A stretch of 64,000 bases of DNA from Salegentibacter salinarum (GCF_900168115.1 NZ_FUZC01000012.1:1-64000); one strand, 5' to 3'; counted from the first letter of the stretch, positions 27,528-36,821 are shown. The notes: a model not told the origin generated them from the letters alone. Numbers and translations are program-made.

Positions 27528-28142
27528 TTAAACGAGTATAAAAACTGCAATTCCGATAAATACTACAATTTGAAGCCATTTTAAAACCACCCCCGAATGT
27601 TTATGTTTTTTAAGATAGGTAGAGATTTTTCCTGCCAGTAAGGCTACACTTCCAAAAATCATAATGGTTACAAGCATAAAAATGCCCCCCAGGATATAAA
27701 ATTGTACCACTGTATTCCCGCCGGGTACCCAAAGAAATCCAGGAAAGAATGCGAGAAAAAAGATAGTTACTTTGGGGTTCAATACGTTCATTATAAAACC
27801 TTGCTTAAAAAGGGAAAATAAGGGCTTTGCTTTAATTCCTTTAGCAGAATAGGCAATTTCAGGATCACTTTTGTAAACCTGCCAGGCGAGATATAAAAGG
27901 TAAACGGCACCGAAAAGTTTGATAATAAAAAAGAGGGTTTCAGAACTCTTAATTATTGCCGAAACCCCAAACGCAACCAGGCTGGTGTGAATTATAATCC
28001 CGGTAGCGAGTCCAAGAGCTGTGACAAATCCGTGTTTTTTCCCATTGGCCATTCCCTGTACCATTACATAAATAATATCGGGACCGGGTGAAATGGTGAG
28101 AATCGCCGATGCAGTTAAAAAGGGAATAAGTTGCTCTAACAA
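27528..28142 (-). CDS. LysE/RhtB-family amino-acid exporter
   Basis: Inner-membrane exporter of 204 residues with about six helices. The N-terminal signature is LTISPGPDIIYVM (16-28), followed by GLATGIIIH and the conserved NVLNPKVTIFFLAFFPGF (120-137). Such proteins export amino acids or related metabolites; the substrate is not predictable. It is followed on the same strand by HMG-CoA lyase after a 124-bp gap, and it follows pyrD by 25 bp, so it may be co-transcribed with pyrD. Confidence 0.9.
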   Translation of the reverse strand: MLEQLIPFLTASAILTISPGPDIIYVMVQGMANGKKHGFVTALGLATGIIIHTSLVAFGVSAIIKSSETLFFIIKLFGAVYLLYLAWQVYKSDPEIAYSAKGIKAKPLFSLFKQGFIMNVLNPKVTIFFLAFFPGFLWVPGGNTVVQFYILGGIFMLVTIMIFGSVALLAGKISTYLKKHKHSGVVLKWLQIVVFIGIAVFILV

Positions 28143-28167
28143 TTTTTGCGATTAAATATTCTTATGA

Positions 28168-29196
28168 TTAATTTTTATTCTCAGTTTCAAGTAACTTCAT
28201 ATTAATCTCTTTTATTAAGCCCGGACCTTCATAAATAAAGCCCGTATAAAGCTGGACTAAACTGGCACCTGCTTCCAATTTTTCCAAAGCATCTTCGGCA
28301 GAATGTATTCCACCTACCCCAATAATTGGAAAAGCCTTATTACTTTTTTCAGAAAGAAACCGAATAACTTCGGTAGCACGGTTTTTTAATGGTTTTCCGC
28401 TTAATCCTCCGGTTTCGTTTTTGTTTTCCGATTGTAAACCTTCGCGTGAAATTGTGGTATTAGTTGCAATCACACCGGCAATCTTGGTTTCTTTTACAAT
28501 ATCGATAATATCCAAAAGTTGCGCATCGGTAAGATCGGGTGCAATTTTAAGTAAAATTGGTTTCTGTTTTGGTTTTTCAGCATTTAAACCTTGCAGCGTA
28601 TTCAACAAATTGGTGAGCGGTTCCTTATCCTGTAATTCTCGCAAATTTGGTGTGTTAGGCGAACTCACATTTACCACAAAGTAATTCACATAATCGTATA
28701 AAGCTTCAAAACAAATCTTATAATCGTCTACAGCATTTTCATTTGGGGTGATCTTATTTTTCCCAATATTTCCACCAATAAGCACATTTTTATTTTCCTT
28801 TAGTCTTTCTACCGCTGCTTTTACACCATCGTTATTGAAACCCATTCGGTTAATGATCGCGCCGTCTTCTTTTAATCGGAAAAGCCGTTTTTTTTCGTTT
28901 CCGGGTTGTGGCTTTGGAGTTACCGTTCCTATTTCAATAAAACCGAAACCAAGATCTGAGAGTTCCTGGAATAGCTTCGCATCTTTATCAAATCCAGCGG
29001 CAAGCCCCACTGGGTTTTTAAATTTTAAGCCGAAAACTTCCCGTTCCAGGCGCGGATCTTCAACTTGAAATTTCTTTCGTACGAAACTTTTAAAAGCAGC
29101 AGTTTTGCCCACTTTCTTAAGCGTTTTAAAGGTAAAATGATGCACCCATTCCGGGTCAAATCGAAATAATAAAGGCCTAAGCGAAGATTTATACAT
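28168..29196 (-). CDS. pyrD: Dihydroorotate dehydrogenase (quinone), class 2
   Basis: Membrane-associated FMN enzyme of 342 residues that oxidises dihydroorotate to orotate in pyrimidine synthesis and passes electrons to quinone. An N-terminal amphipathic helix typical of class 2 enzymes ([20 protein letters not shown]) precedes the barrel. [12 protein letters not shown] binds [14 protein letters not shown] carries the class 2 catalytic serine, and GVGGI lies near the C-terminus. I use the ATG at 29196. A TTG six codons earlier lies inside the TATTTTTG promoter box (29212-29219) and is excluded. Confidence 0.95.
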   Translation of the reverse strand: MYKSSLRPLLFRFDPEWVHHFTFKTLKKVGKTAAFKSFVRKKFQVEDPRLEREVFGLKFKNPVGLAAGFDKDAKLFQELSDLGFGFIEIGTVTPKPQPGNEKKRLFRLKEDGAIINRMGFNNDGVKAAVERLKENKNVLIGGNIGKNKITPNENAVDDYKICFEALYDYVNYFVVNVSSPNTPNLRELQDKEPLTNLLNTLQGLNAEKPKQKPILLKIAPDLTDAQLLDIIDIVKETKIAGVIATNTTISREGLQSENKNETGGLSGKPLKNRATEVIRFLSEKSNKAFPIIGVGGIHSAEDALEKLEAGASLVQLYTGFIYEGPGLIKEINMKLLETENKN

Positions 29197-29211
29197 GGTA
29201 GTTGGTTTGTG

Positions 29212-29219
29212 CAAAAATA
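29212..29219 (-). promoter_or_regulatory. TAnnTTTG -7 box for pyrD
   Basis: TATTTTTG on the minus strand, 15 bp before the ATG at 29196. It decides the pyrD start. Confidence 0.55.
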
Positions 29220-29259
29220 GCAGAAATCATAAAAAACCGGCAGTAAATCTTAAAAGGTT

Positions 29260-29289
29260 TTGAAGCTGAAATGTGAATGTTTAATTTTG
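29260..29289 (+). promoter_or_regulatory. Promoter of pepT
   Basis: TTG (29260-29262), 19-bp spacer and TAATTTTG (29282-29289), followed by the ATG 17 bp downstream. Both elements match the Bacteroidota consensus. Confidence 0.65.
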
Positions 29290-29306
29290 GATTAAACTAC
29301 TAACCA

Positions 29307-30548
29307 ATGATTAACAAACAGCGCATCATAGATCGTTTTATTAGCTATATCACGATTGATACCCAAAGCGATCCCAATAGCACAACCACCCCGAGTACCG
29401 ATAAACAATGGGTGTTAGCCCGAAAACTGGCCGATGAGTTAAAAGAAATGGGAATGACCGAAGTTAGTATAGACGATCACGCCTATGTGATGGCCACGCT
29501 TCCGGCTAATGTTGCTCATAAGGTTCCGGTGATAGGTTTTATCTCGCATTTTGATACTTCTCCGGACTTTAATGCTACCGATATAAAACCTCAAATTATT
29601 GAAAATTACGACGGTAATGATATTATCCTCAATAAAGAGAAAAACATCATTCTGTCTTCAGAATATTTTGATGATTTAAAGCAATATAAAGGTCAGACCA
29701 TAATTACTACCGATGGCACCAGTCTTTTAAGCGCCGATGATAAAGCCGGGATCACCGAAATTATGACGGCGATGAAATATTTGTTGGATAATCCTGAAAT
29801 CCCTCACGGGAAGATTCGGGTAGGATTTACACCCGATGAAGAAATAGGCCGTGGCGCACATAAATTTGATGTAGAGAAGTTTGGTGCAGAGTGGGCTTAC
29901 ACTATGGATGGCAGCCAAATTGGCGAATTGGAATTTGAGAATTTCAATGCCGCAAAAGCTATTGTTAAAGTTCAGGGCAGAGGTGTGCACCCAGGTTACG
30001 CCAAGGATAAAATGGTAAACAGCCAGTATATTGCCGTAGATTTTATTAATTCCCTACCGCGATTGGAAACCCCCGAGCATACCGAAGGCCGGCAGGGATT
30101 TTTTCATTTAAGTGATATGCAGGGTGATGTAGAAGAAACCATTCTGGAATACATAATTAGAGATCACGATTTAGGACATTTTGAAGCGCGTAAGGAAATG
30201 ATGCAAGACCTGGCTTCAGAAATTTGCTCGCAGTATGAAAGCGACTGTATTTCAGTCGAAATTACCGACCAGTATTTTAATATGAAAGAAAAAATTGAGC
30301 CGGTGATGCATATTATAGAAATTGCTGAAAATGCGATGAAAGAGGTAGATGTAGAACCTATTTTAAAACCAATTCGCGGCGGAACCGATGGAGCACAACT
30401 GAGTTATATGGGACTGCCCTGCCCTAATATTTTTGCCGGTGGGCACAATTTCCACGGAAAATATGAATACGTACCGGTAGAAAGTATGCAAAAAGCCACT
30501 GAAGTAATCGTGAAAATCGTGGAACTGACTTCAGAAAATTATAAGTAA
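29307..30548 (+). CDS. pepT: Peptidase T (tripeptide aminopeptidase)
   Basis: Cytoplasmic M20-family dizinc aminopeptidase of 413 residues that removes the N-terminal residue of tripeptides. The first zinc ligand is H81 with D83 (FISHFDTSPD). The bridging aspartate lies in TDGTSLLSADDKAG (about 135-148), and the catalytic glutamate pair is E178-E179 in TPDEEIGRG. The final histidine is in FAGGHNFHG. The length is exactly that of PepT. It is a single gene, followed by a REP-like repeat. Confidence 0.96.
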   Translation: MINKQRIIDRFISYITIDTQSDPNSTTTPSTDKQWVLARKLADELKEMGMTEVSIDDHAYVMATLPANVAHKVPVIGFISHFDTSPDFNATDIKPQIIENYDGNDIILNKEKNIILSSEYFDDLKQYKGQTIITTDGTSLLSADDKAGITEIMTAMKYLLDNPEIPHGKIRVGFTPDEEIGRGAHKFDVEKFGAEWAYTMDGSQIGELEFENFNAAKAIVKVQGRGVHPGYAKDKMVNSQYIAVDFINSLPRLETPEHTEGRQGFFHLSDMQGDVEETILEYIIRDHDLGHFEARKEMMQDLASEICSQYESDCISVEITDQYFNMKEKIEPVMHIIEIAENAMKEVDVEPILKPIRGGTDGAQLSYMGLPCPNIFAGGHNFHGKYEYVPVESMQKATEVIVKIVELTSENYK

Positions 30549-30650
30549 ACTACCTCGGGGCAAGCTCACGAAGTATTCATTGAGAACCATTGTTTAATTT
30601 TCGAGGCCCAACTGCGAAAATGGCAGGCAAGCCCCGGAACATTTAAATCT
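30547..30650. repeat. REP-like intergenic repeat, family B copy 1
   Basis: It starts at the pepT stop with AAACTACCTCGGGGCAAGCT and continues CACGAAGTATTCATTGAGAACC, then a TCGAGGC and a GGCAAGCCCCGG block. The first part matches, in reverse orientation, the repeat at 36845-36910. It is richer in G+C than its surroundings. Confidence 0.6.
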
Positions 30651-30688
30651 CAATTGTCGAGTAAAGACTTTATCTAAAAGTTCAAAAA

Positions 30689-31282
30689 ATGGCTGTACAA
30701 TCGGTAGACCAATATATTGAAACCCACCCCACCTGGAAACAGGAATTACTTTCTTTAAGAGAAGTATTGCAAAATACTGAATTAGAAGAATGTATAAAAT
30801 GGGGCGCTCCCGTTTACGCCTTAGATAGTAAAAATATAATGGGAATCGCAGCCTTTAAAAATCATTGTGCACTTTGGTTTTTTAATGGGGCTTTATTAAA
30901 AGAAAATACCGCTTTGCTTTACAACGCTCAGCAAGGCAAAACCAAAGCTTTGAGACAAATAAGGTTTGAAAAAGGCAATGAATTAAAACTGGAAATTATT
31001 CAAAAATATGTAGCGGAAGCCATACAGAATCAGCGGGAAGGAAAAGAAATAAAACCTTTAAAAGATAAAAAATTAATATTCCCTTCAGAATTAAAATTTG
31101 AGTTAGAGAAAGATGAAGATTTAAAGAATTCCTTTCAGCAATTAACTAAAGGAAAACAAAGGGAATACGCCGATTATATTACTGAAGCTAAACGGGAAGC
31201 TACGAAACAGTCACGCCTATATAAGATTAAACCAATGATTTTAAACGGGGTTGGGTTAAACGATAAATATAAAAACTGCTAA
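30689..31282 (+). CDS. DUF1801/YdeI-like protein
   Basis: Cytoplasmic protein of 197 residues with two recognisable parts. The DUF1801 (YdhG-like) fold covers about 5-115 (SVDQYIETHPTWKQELLSLR, CIKWGAPVYAL). The C-terminal bacteriocin-protection/YdeI helical region covers about 130-190 and contains LTKGKQREYADYITEAKR. The biochemical function is not known. It is a single gene with no informative neighbours; only repeat-rich sequence follows it. Confidence 0.85.
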   Translation: MAVQSVDQYIETHPTWKQELLSLREVLQNTELEECIKWGAPVYALDSKNIMGIAAFKNHCALWFFNGALLKENTALLYNAQQGKTKALRQIRFEKGNELKLEIIQKYVAEAIQNQREGKEIKPLKDKKLIFPSELKFELEKDEDLKNSFQQLTKGKQREYADYITEAKREATKQSRLYKIKPMILNGVGLNDKYKNC

Positions 31283-31303
31283 ATAAGATTGACGTTATTC
31301 TCT

Positions 31304-31388
31304 CCCGAGGCCTCGGGATGTTTTCAGTGTTAGAACTCCGAACAGTTTTCGGAGCAAGCTCGGAAACAAGCCCGCCTGACCGGGCGGG
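31304..31388. repeat. Cluster of three G+C-rich hairpins (REP-like)
   Basis: Three inverted repeats in a row: CCCGAGGCCTCGGG (31304-31317, perfect palindrome), CTCCGAA/TTCGGAG (31336-31342 and 31448 side of the loop at 31348-31354), and CCCGCC/GGCGGG (31371-31376 and 31383-31388). This composition is out of character for the genome. The CAAGCTCGG and GGCAAGC words recall family B. Confidence 0.6.
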
Positions 31389-31440
31389 AAGGTTCAGGTT
31401 AACGGAAAAAAAATCATCTTTCCGGGCATTCTACAAAATA

Positions 31441-31471
31441 AAAATCCCCGAGCTTTTGCCCCGGGGATTTT
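31441..31471. terminator. Bidirectional terminator between the DUF1801 gene and yajC
   Basis: Perfect 10-bp arms AAAATCCCCG (31441-31450) and CGGGGATTTT (31462-31471) with an 11-nt loop. A and T ends in both directions serve the convergent genes. Confidence 0.8.
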
Positions 31472-31497
31472 AAATTCTATTGATTAAAACAGAAAAA

Positions 31498-31824
31498 TTA
31501 TTTCTTTTCTTTAATGGCTTTGGCCTTACTTTCTTTTTCTGGCTTTGCCGGTTCGTTGAGTTTTTTACTCATTTCCATAGAAATGGAAGAACGATCAAAG
31601 GTTATTTTTCCTGCTCCGGTTTCTATAATTACCGCATTATTTTTTTCGCTAAAATCAATAATTTTGCCGTGCATTCCACTTTTGGTCACCACACGGTCAC
31701 CACGCTTTAATTCTGAAGCAAAATTACGTTCCTGTTTAGCTTTTTTCATTTGCGGACGTATCATAAAAAAATACACCACTACAAACATTAATATTATTGG
31801 GGCAAACTGGGTTAATTGATCCAT
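31498..31824 (-). CDS. yajC: Preprotein translocase accessory subunit YajC
   Basis: Small inner-membrane protein of 108 residues with one N-terminal helix (about 5-23) and the YajC core: YFFMIRPQMKKAKQ, then LKRGDRVVTKSGMHGKI and the beta-rich segment to about 85. The tail is lysine-rich. It works with SecDF in protein export. It is the last gene of nusB-DUF1573-yajC, with only 3 bp from the preceding gene. Confidence 0.95.
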   Translation of the reverse strand: MDQLTQFAPIILMFVVVYFFMIRPQMKKAKQERNFASELKRGDRVVTKSGMHGKIIDFSEKNNAVIIETGAGKITFDRSSISMEMSKKLNEPAKPEKESKAKAIKEKK

Positions 31825-31827
31825 TTA

Positions 31828-32292
31828 CTAGCTAGCATTTTCTTCGGTTTCTACAAAAGCTTTAATTCTAAGACGCTCTGTACCAGCTTCAGTATTAGCA
31901 GTTACTGTAACAGTTTTTGTTACTTGCCCTTTTCCAGAACCGTTGAATTTAACTACCATTTCACCGCTTTCTCCCGGCTGAATTGGTTCTTTGGTCCAGG
32001 TTGGCACTGTACATCCACAAGTACTTTTTGCGTTGGTAATTACCAATGGCGCCTGCCCTTCATTGGTGAAGGTAAACGTATGCTCTACATTTTCACCTTT
32101 AGCAATATTTCCAAAATCATGTTCTGATTCTGCAAATTCCATTTTAGGATAAACTGTTGCCTGTGCATCACGCTCTGCAGCGCTTTCTACGTTTTCGGCC
32201 TTAACTTTTTCTGAGGCGTTATCGTTGTTTTCTTTACAAGAAGTAAACAGCAGCGCCCCTACTGCAGCTAACATTAAGATTCCATTTTTCAT
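31828..32292 (-). CDS. DUF1573 lipoprotein
   Basis: Lipoprotein of 154 residues (lipobox LLFTSC, C19) with an immunoglobulin-like DUF1573 domain (about 50-150). The domain shows SEHDFGNIAKGENVEHTF, the conserved TCGCTVP and GESGEMVVKF. It is common in Bacteroidota and of unknown function. The position between nusB and yajC is a conserved arrangement in this phylum, which may reflect shared transcription rather than a shared pathway. Confidence 0.9.
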   Translation of the reverse strand: MKNGILMLAAVGALLFTSCKENNDNASEKVKAENVESAAERDAQATVYPKMEFAESEHDFGNIAKGENVEHTFTFTNEGQAPLVITNAKSTCGCTVPTWTKEPIQPGESGEMVVKFNGSGKGQVTKTVTVTANTEAGTERLRIKAFVETEENAS

Positions 32293-32340
32293 AATAGTGA
32301 ACTTTATAATTTAATTTTTAAAAATAAGAAATTTTATTGA

Positions 32341-33285
32341 CTACATAAGGCCCCGCCCTACTTTATTTAACTTATTATCTTCTTTATATTCTTTAGAAAG
32401 TTTATCAAGAACCCCATTGATAAATATGCTGCTTTTAGGCGTGCTATACTCCTTGGCCAGCTCCAAATATTCATTGATAGTAACTTTTACCGGGATTGAC
32501 GGGAATTTTAAAAATTCACAAATCGCCATTTTAATAAGAATCATATCAATTTCAGCAATTCTATCTTTATCCCAGTTGGGGGTTTTCCCTAGCATTTCGT
32601 TCGCTAAAGTGTCATCATTCAAATAAGTTTTTCTGAATAATTCTTTTGCAAATTCTTTATCCTCTTCATTTTTATAAAGCTTTCCAATCTTTAAATTTTC
32701 AGCAGAATTAGGCTTTAATTTCTGAAGGAATTTCAGCACGGCTGTGTTTACCAGTGGAAGATCGTCTACCCAGGTAAGTTTAGCGTCTTCAAGATAATCG
32801 TAAAGTTTTTCGTTGGGTGCAATTACTTCTTTAAAAATAGCGATAATAAACTCTTTATCTTCTTTAAAGCTGGAATCGCGGGTTTCCATGTAATTTTCGT
32901 AACGATCGCTTTTCTTTATTTCCTGCCAGATAATTTGCACATAATCATCATCCCTTTTCCAGTGCGTTATTTTTCTCGATTCCAATGCATCCTGCAGGCT
33001 TTCATTATGCTCAAGAATTTCAAAAACGGCGTTGGAAACAAATTTTTTATTTGGATCTTTATCCTCGGTGGTGGCAAGATGTTTTTGTTGAGATTTTTCT
33101 AAAAAGTTTTCGGCCTGGCCTTTTAATTCGGCTATTAAGCTTAATTGTACCAGAAAAAGATCGTACATCTCTTCCATACTTTTAAGCAGGAATCTCTCTT
33201 CGGTTCCCAGATTATCGTTTTGGCTTTGGTTAAAGGCGTATAGCGATTGCATTACTTTAACCCGAATATGTCTTCTTGTCAACAT
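32341..33285 (-). CDS. nusB: Transcription antitermination factor NusB
   Basis: NusB of 314 residues, an RNA-binding factor that works with NusE/S10 in rRNA antitermination. The N-terminus MLTRRHIRVKVMQSLYAF is the standard NusB start. The C-terminal third carries IAEIDMILIKMAICEFL and VTINEYLELAKEYSTPKSSIFINGVLD, the family signature. It is about twice the length of the E. coli protein because of a helical middle region (about 60-200), which is usual in Bacteroidota. It is the first gene of the nusB-DUF1573-yajC unit. Confidence 0.93.
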   Translation of the reverse strand: MLTRRHIRVKVMQSLYAFNQSQNDNLGTEERFLLKSMEEMYDLFLVQLSLIAELKGQAENFLEKSQQKHLATTEDKDPNKKFVSNAVFEILEHNESLQDALESRKITHWKRDDDYVQIIWQEIKKSDRYENYMETRDSSFKEDKEFIIAIFKEVIAPNEKLYDYLEDAKLTWVDDLPLVNTAVLKFLQKLKPNSAENLKIGKLYKNEEDKEFAKELFRKTYLNDDTLANEMLGKTPNWDKDRIAEIDMILIKMAICEFLKFPSIPVKVTINEYLELAKEYSTPKSSIFINGVLDKLSKEYKEDNKLNKVGRGLM

Positions 33286-33314
33286 AAGTGTAAAAGAACT
33301 TTTTAGAATTAGAA

Positions 33315-33340
33315 AAGGCGAAAGAATATTCTTTCGCCTT
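33315..33340 (-). terminator. 26-bp perfect palindrome after the Leu dehydrogenase gene
   Basis: AAGGCGAAAGAAT/ATTCTTTCGCCTT, fully self-complementary with no spacer, followed on the minus strand by TTTTC. It probably terminates the dehydrogenase transcript. It also sits directly after a TATTTTTG box (33342-33349), so transcripts of nusB would start within or just before it. Confidence 0.6.
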
Positions 33341-33341
33341 G

Positions 33342-33349
33342 CAAAAATA
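33342..33349 (-). promoter_or_regulatory. TAnnTTTG -7 box for nusB
   Basis: TATTTTTG on the minus strand, between the Leu dehydrogenase stop and the palindrome. It lies 56 bp before the nusB ATG. Confidence 0.45.
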
Positions 33350-33367
33350 CCAAACTTTTGAAATTGA

Positions 33368-34471
33368 TTACTTCAAATTTTGTTTTTTTCTGTCTTCAAT
33401 TCTTTGCTGTGCAATTTTAAGCGCTGCGAAGTGCGACGTCATATCTTCCTTATCTGCTTTAGAAAGAATTTCTAAGGTAGTATTGTAGATATTTTCGGTC
33501 TTACGCATAATTTCCTTTTTATCGTAATTCTCTAATTCGGCGTAAACATTTATAATTCCGCCGGCATTAATTAGAAAATCTGGAGCGTAAACAATTCCTC
33601 TTTCTCTTAAAATTGTGCCGTGAGTAACTTCATCTGCCAACTGATTATTCGCTGCACCGGCAATAACTTTTGCCTTAATGCGGTTCACCGTATCATCGTT
33701 AATGGTAGCTCCAAGTGCACAAGGTGCATAGATATCTACGTCAGCTGCATAAACATCAGCTTCGTCATAAATTATGGCGCCATATTTATTTCTTACTGCT
33801 TCAAGACGTTCTTCGTTAATATCACTGATAAAAACTTTAGCACCGTCCTGAGTTAAATGTTCTACAAGAGTTTCGCCAACGTGACCAATTCCCTGAACCA
33901 ATACCGACTTTCCTTCAAGATCGTCGCTTCCAAATTTATGTTTTGCAGCGGCTTTTATCCCCATAAAAACGCCGTAAGCGGTAATTGGAGACGGGTTACC
34001 TGCTCCACCTTTATCTTCAGAAATTCCGGTTACATATTTAGTAACTTCTCGAACGGTATCCATATCTGCAGTTTCCATTCCTACGTCTTCTGCAGTGATA
34101 TATTTTCCGCTAAGGGAATCTACAAAACGTCCAAAACTTCTCATAAGTTCAGGAGTTTTCTGGGTTTTAGCATCACCAATAATAACGGCTTTACCGCCAC
34201 CAAGGTTTAGTCCGGTAATCGCACTTTTAAAGGTCATACCTCTGGAAAGGCGTAAAACATCATTTAATGCTTCCCATTCACTGCTGTAATTCCACATTCT
34301 GGTACCACCTAGTGCAGGTCCTAAAACCGTGTTATGAATACCAATAATTGCCTTTAAACCTGTATCTTTGTCGTTGCAAAAAACTACTTGCTCGTGGTTG
34401 TCAAAAGAGAGCTGACCGAATACCGGTGCAGACTTTTTAAGTTCATTTGCATTTAGAACATCAACTTGCAT
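33368..34471 (-). CDS. Leucine dehydrogenase-type Glu/Leu/Phe/Val dehydrogenase
   Basis: NAD-dependent amino-acid dehydrogenase of 367 residues. The substrate-binding K82 and catalytic K94 lie in GMTFKSAITGLNLGGGKAV, and the Rossmann motif GIGHVGE is at about 190. PNTP-type Phe motifs are absent, and the length and GTRMWNY fit leucine/valine dehydrogenase. It catalyses reversible oxidative deamination of branched-chain amino acids, the first step of their use, which would link to the HMG-CoA lyase in leucine breakdown. It is a single gene. Confidence 0.9.
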   Translation of the reverse strand: MQVDVLNANELKKSAPVFGQLSFDNHEQVVFCNDKDTGLKAIIGIHNTVLGPALGGTRMWNYSSEWEALNDVLRLSRGMTFKSAITGLNLGGGKAVIIGDAKTQKTPELMRSFGRFVDSLSGKYITAEDVGMETADMDTVREVTKYVTGISEDKGGAGNPSPITAYGVFMGIKAAAKHKFGSDDLEGKSVLVQGIGHVGETLVEHLTQDGAKVFISDINEERLEAVRNKYGAIIYDEADVYAADVDIYAPCALGATINDDTVNRIKAKVIAGAANNQLADEVTHGTILRERGIVYAPDFLINAGGIINVYAELENYDKKEIMRKTENIYNTTLEILSKADKEDMTSHFAALKIAQQRIEDRKKQNLK

Positions 34472-34523
34472 AACTTGTTACATTTTATAAATTAGTGTTT
34501 TCATATTTCTGAAAATCACAGTG

Positions 34524-34531
34524 CAAAAATA
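34524..34531 (-). promoter_or_regulatory. TAnnTTTG -7 box for the Leu dehydrogenase gene
   Basis: TATTTTTG on the minus strand, 52 bp before the ATG. No TTG was found at normal spacing. Confidence 0.45.
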
Positions 34532-34607
34532 AAGAATATTTCAACAAAGAGGTTTTTAAAACGTGTTAAAATAACATATCCTCAAATTTTAGCTTTTTTA
34601 CTCTTAA

Positions 34608-36365
34608 ATGAAGAACCTTAAGCATCTCAATAAATATTTCCTAAAGTATAAATGGAAATTACTAATTGGCCTCGTAATTACCATCGTTGCCCGTATTTTC
34701 GCATTGTATTATATTCCGTTAATCGGTGATTCTACTGATGCGATAGAGCAATATATTAACGGTGAAATTAGTACCATTGACGTTCTTAGAACCGAACTTG
34801 CTATAAACATTGCGCTAATTATAGGAGCAACATTGGTAGCTGCATTTCTTACCTTTTTAATGCGACAAACCTTTATTGTGGTTTCGCGTTATATTGAATT
34901 TGATCTTAAAAACGAGATCTACAAACACTACCAGGAACTTTCGCTTAATTTTTATAAAAAGAACCGTACCGGCGATTTAATGAATAGAATTAGCGAAGAT
35001 GTTAGTAAAGTAAGAATGTACCTTGGGCCGGCAATAATGTACACAGTAACCACTTTTACTTCTACCGTTGTTGTGCTGATTTTTATGGTTCAGGCAGCAC
35101 CCGAACTTACTTTGTATACTGTGGCGCCACTTCCGGTTTTAGCATTTTCTATTTATAAAATTAGTGTGGCCATTCATAAACGCAGTACCGTGGTGCAACA
35201 ATATCTTTCCAGGCTTAACACTTTTACACAGGAAAGTTTTAGTGGAATTGCCGTGATAAAATCCTACGGAATGGAAACCCAGATTAATCATAATTTCGTA
35301 GATCTTGCTAACGGAAGTCGGGATAAAAATATTGACCTGGTAAAAGTGCAGGCATTTTTCTTTCCGCTTATGGTCTTGCTGATAGGCATTAGTAACGTGC
35401 TGGTAATCTATGTTGGTGGTAATCAATATATAAATGGTGAAATTGAAAATATTGGGGTTATTGTTGAATTTCTTCTTTATGTAAATATGCTTACCTGGCC
35501 TATCGCTTCTATTGGTTGGGTGACTTCTTTAGTGCAACAAGCTGATGCTTCCCAGGAACGTATCAATGAGTTTTTAGACGAAAAACCTGAAATCACCAAT
35601 AGAAAAGAAGCGCCTGATGAAATTCACGGAAGCATCGCTTTTAATAATGTGAGCTTCACATACGATGACACCAATATTACCGCGCTTAAAAATATTTCTT
35701 TTGAAGTAGGCAGCGGAGAAACCCTCGCAATAATTGGAAAAACCGGTGCAGGAAAATCTACTATCCTGGAACTCATCGGAAGATTATATGATGTTGATCA
35801 GGGATCGATTAGCATAGACGGAAAAAATATTGAAAATTTAAATCTGGATAGTTTGAGAAATAGCATTGGGTATGTGCCTCAAGATGCATTTTTGTTCAGC
35901 GATTCTATTAAAAACAATATTAAGTTCGGAAAAACGGATGCAACTGATGAAGAGATTTTTGAAGCTGCAAAAAATGCTTCCGTTCATAATAATATCGTTG
36001 GATTCAGCAAAGGTTATGAGACTGTTTTAGGAGAACGCGGTATTACGCTTTCCGGCGGACAAAAGCAACGTGTTTCTATTGCCCGCGCCATAATTCACGA
36101 TCCTAAGATTTTGTTGTTTGACGATTGTCTTTCAGCCGTAGATACTGAAACTGAAGAAGCTATACTGAATAACCTTTTTAAAATTTCAAAAGAAAAAACT
36201 ACAATAATCGTTAGTCACAGGATTTCTTCAGCAAAAAATGCCGATAAGATTATTATCCTGGAAGACGGTGCTATTGTACAACAAGGCACTCATTCCCAAT
36301 TACTAAACCAACAAGGCTATTACAAAGAATTGTACGCAAAACAGCTAAATGAAAAAGAAATGTGA
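34608..36365 (+). CDS. ABC exporter, fused membrane and ATPase domains
   Basis: Half-size ABC exporter of 585 residues. Six membrane helices in the first 320 residues are followed by the ATPase: Walker A GKTGAGKS (about 377-384), signature LSGGQKQR (about 481-488), Walker B ILLFDDCLSAVD and the switch histidine in IIVSHR. It would act as a homodimer or with a partner in exporting lipids, drugs or peptides. The substrate is unknown, and similarity to MdlB/MsbA-like multidrug exporters is all that can be said. It lies 75 bp upstream of the PUR-protein gene, and co-transcription is possible. Confidence 0.92.
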   Translation: MKNLKHLNKYFLKYKWKLLIGLVITIVARIFALYYIPLIGDSTDAIEQYINGEISTIDVLRTELAINIALIIGATLVAAFLTFLMRQTFIVVSRYIEFDLKNEIYKHYQELSLNFYKKNRTGDLMNRISEDVSKVRMYLGPAIMYTVTTFTSTVVVLIFMVQAAPELTLYTVAPLPVLAFSIYKISVAIHKRSTVVQQYLSRLNTFTQESFSGIAVIKSYGMETQINHNFVDLANGSRDKNIDLVKVQAFFFPLMVLLIGISNVLVIYVGGNQYINGEIENIGVIVEFLLYVNMLTWPIASIGWVTSLVQQADASQERINEFLDEKPEITNRKEAPDEIHGSIAFNNVSFTYDDTNITALKNISFEVGSGETLAIIGKTGAGKSTILELIGRLYDVDQGSISIDGKNIENLNLDSLRNSIGYVPQDAFLFSDSIKNNIKFGKTDATDEEIFEAAKNASVHNNIVGFSKGYETVLGERGITLSGGQKQRVSIARAIIHDPKILLFDDCLSAVDTETEEAILNNLFKISKEKTTIIVSHRISSAKNADKIIILEDGAIVQQGTHSQLLNQQGYYKELYAKQLNEKEM

Positions 36366-36440
36366 AAATTTTTTGCTAGATGTTAAAAATTTTTAGATTT
36401 TTGAGCAGTACTAAAACCAAACTATTAAAGAATCTATTTT

Positions 36441-36821
36441 ATGAGCGACAAGGGAATGATGGAGAAAGAAGAAATATTCTCTAAAGTGCTAAGGGCCGGA
36501 AGAAGAACTTACTTCTTTGATGTAAGAGCCACGCGTGCGGACGATTATTACCTAACTATTACCGAGAGTAAAAAGTTTACCAACGATGATGGTTCTTTTT
36601 TCTACAAAAAACACAAAATTTACCTTTACAAAGAAGATTTTGCCGGTTTTAATGAAATTCTACAGGAGATGACCGATTTTATTCTAAATGAAAAAGGAGA
36701 AGAGGTAATTAGCGAACGTCACCAAAAAGATTTCAAAAAGGAATATGAAACTTCTGAAAACGGTGAGGCGCAAGGCGTTTCTCCCGAGAAGTTTACCGAT
36801 GTAAGTTTTGACGACATCTAA
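36441..36821 (+). CDS. PUR-family (DUF3276) nucleic-acid-binding protein
   Basis: A protein of 126 residues with a single PUR-alpha-like repeat (about 8-90): EEIFSKVLRAGRRTYFFDVR and YLTITESKKF, alternating strands and a helix. The C-terminal tail is acidic and probably flexible. Bacterial PUR proteins bind single-stranded DNA or RNA, and dimers form the Whirly-like fold; the biological role in Bacteroidota is not defined. It is followed by a REP-like repeat and a strong terminator. Confidence 0.87.
   Translation: MSDKGMMEKEEIFSKVLRAGRRTYFFDVRATRADDYYLTITESKKFTNDDGSFFYKKHKIYLYKEDFAGFNEILQEMTDFILNEKGEEVISERHQKDFKKEYETSENGEAQGVSPEKFTDVSFDDI

Noticed and set aside
30547-31471. Possible CRISPR array or mobile element from the dense hairpins
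   Set aside because: There are no regularly spaced identical repeats, no cas genes and no transposase; the pieces fit REP-like intergenic repeats plus a terminator.
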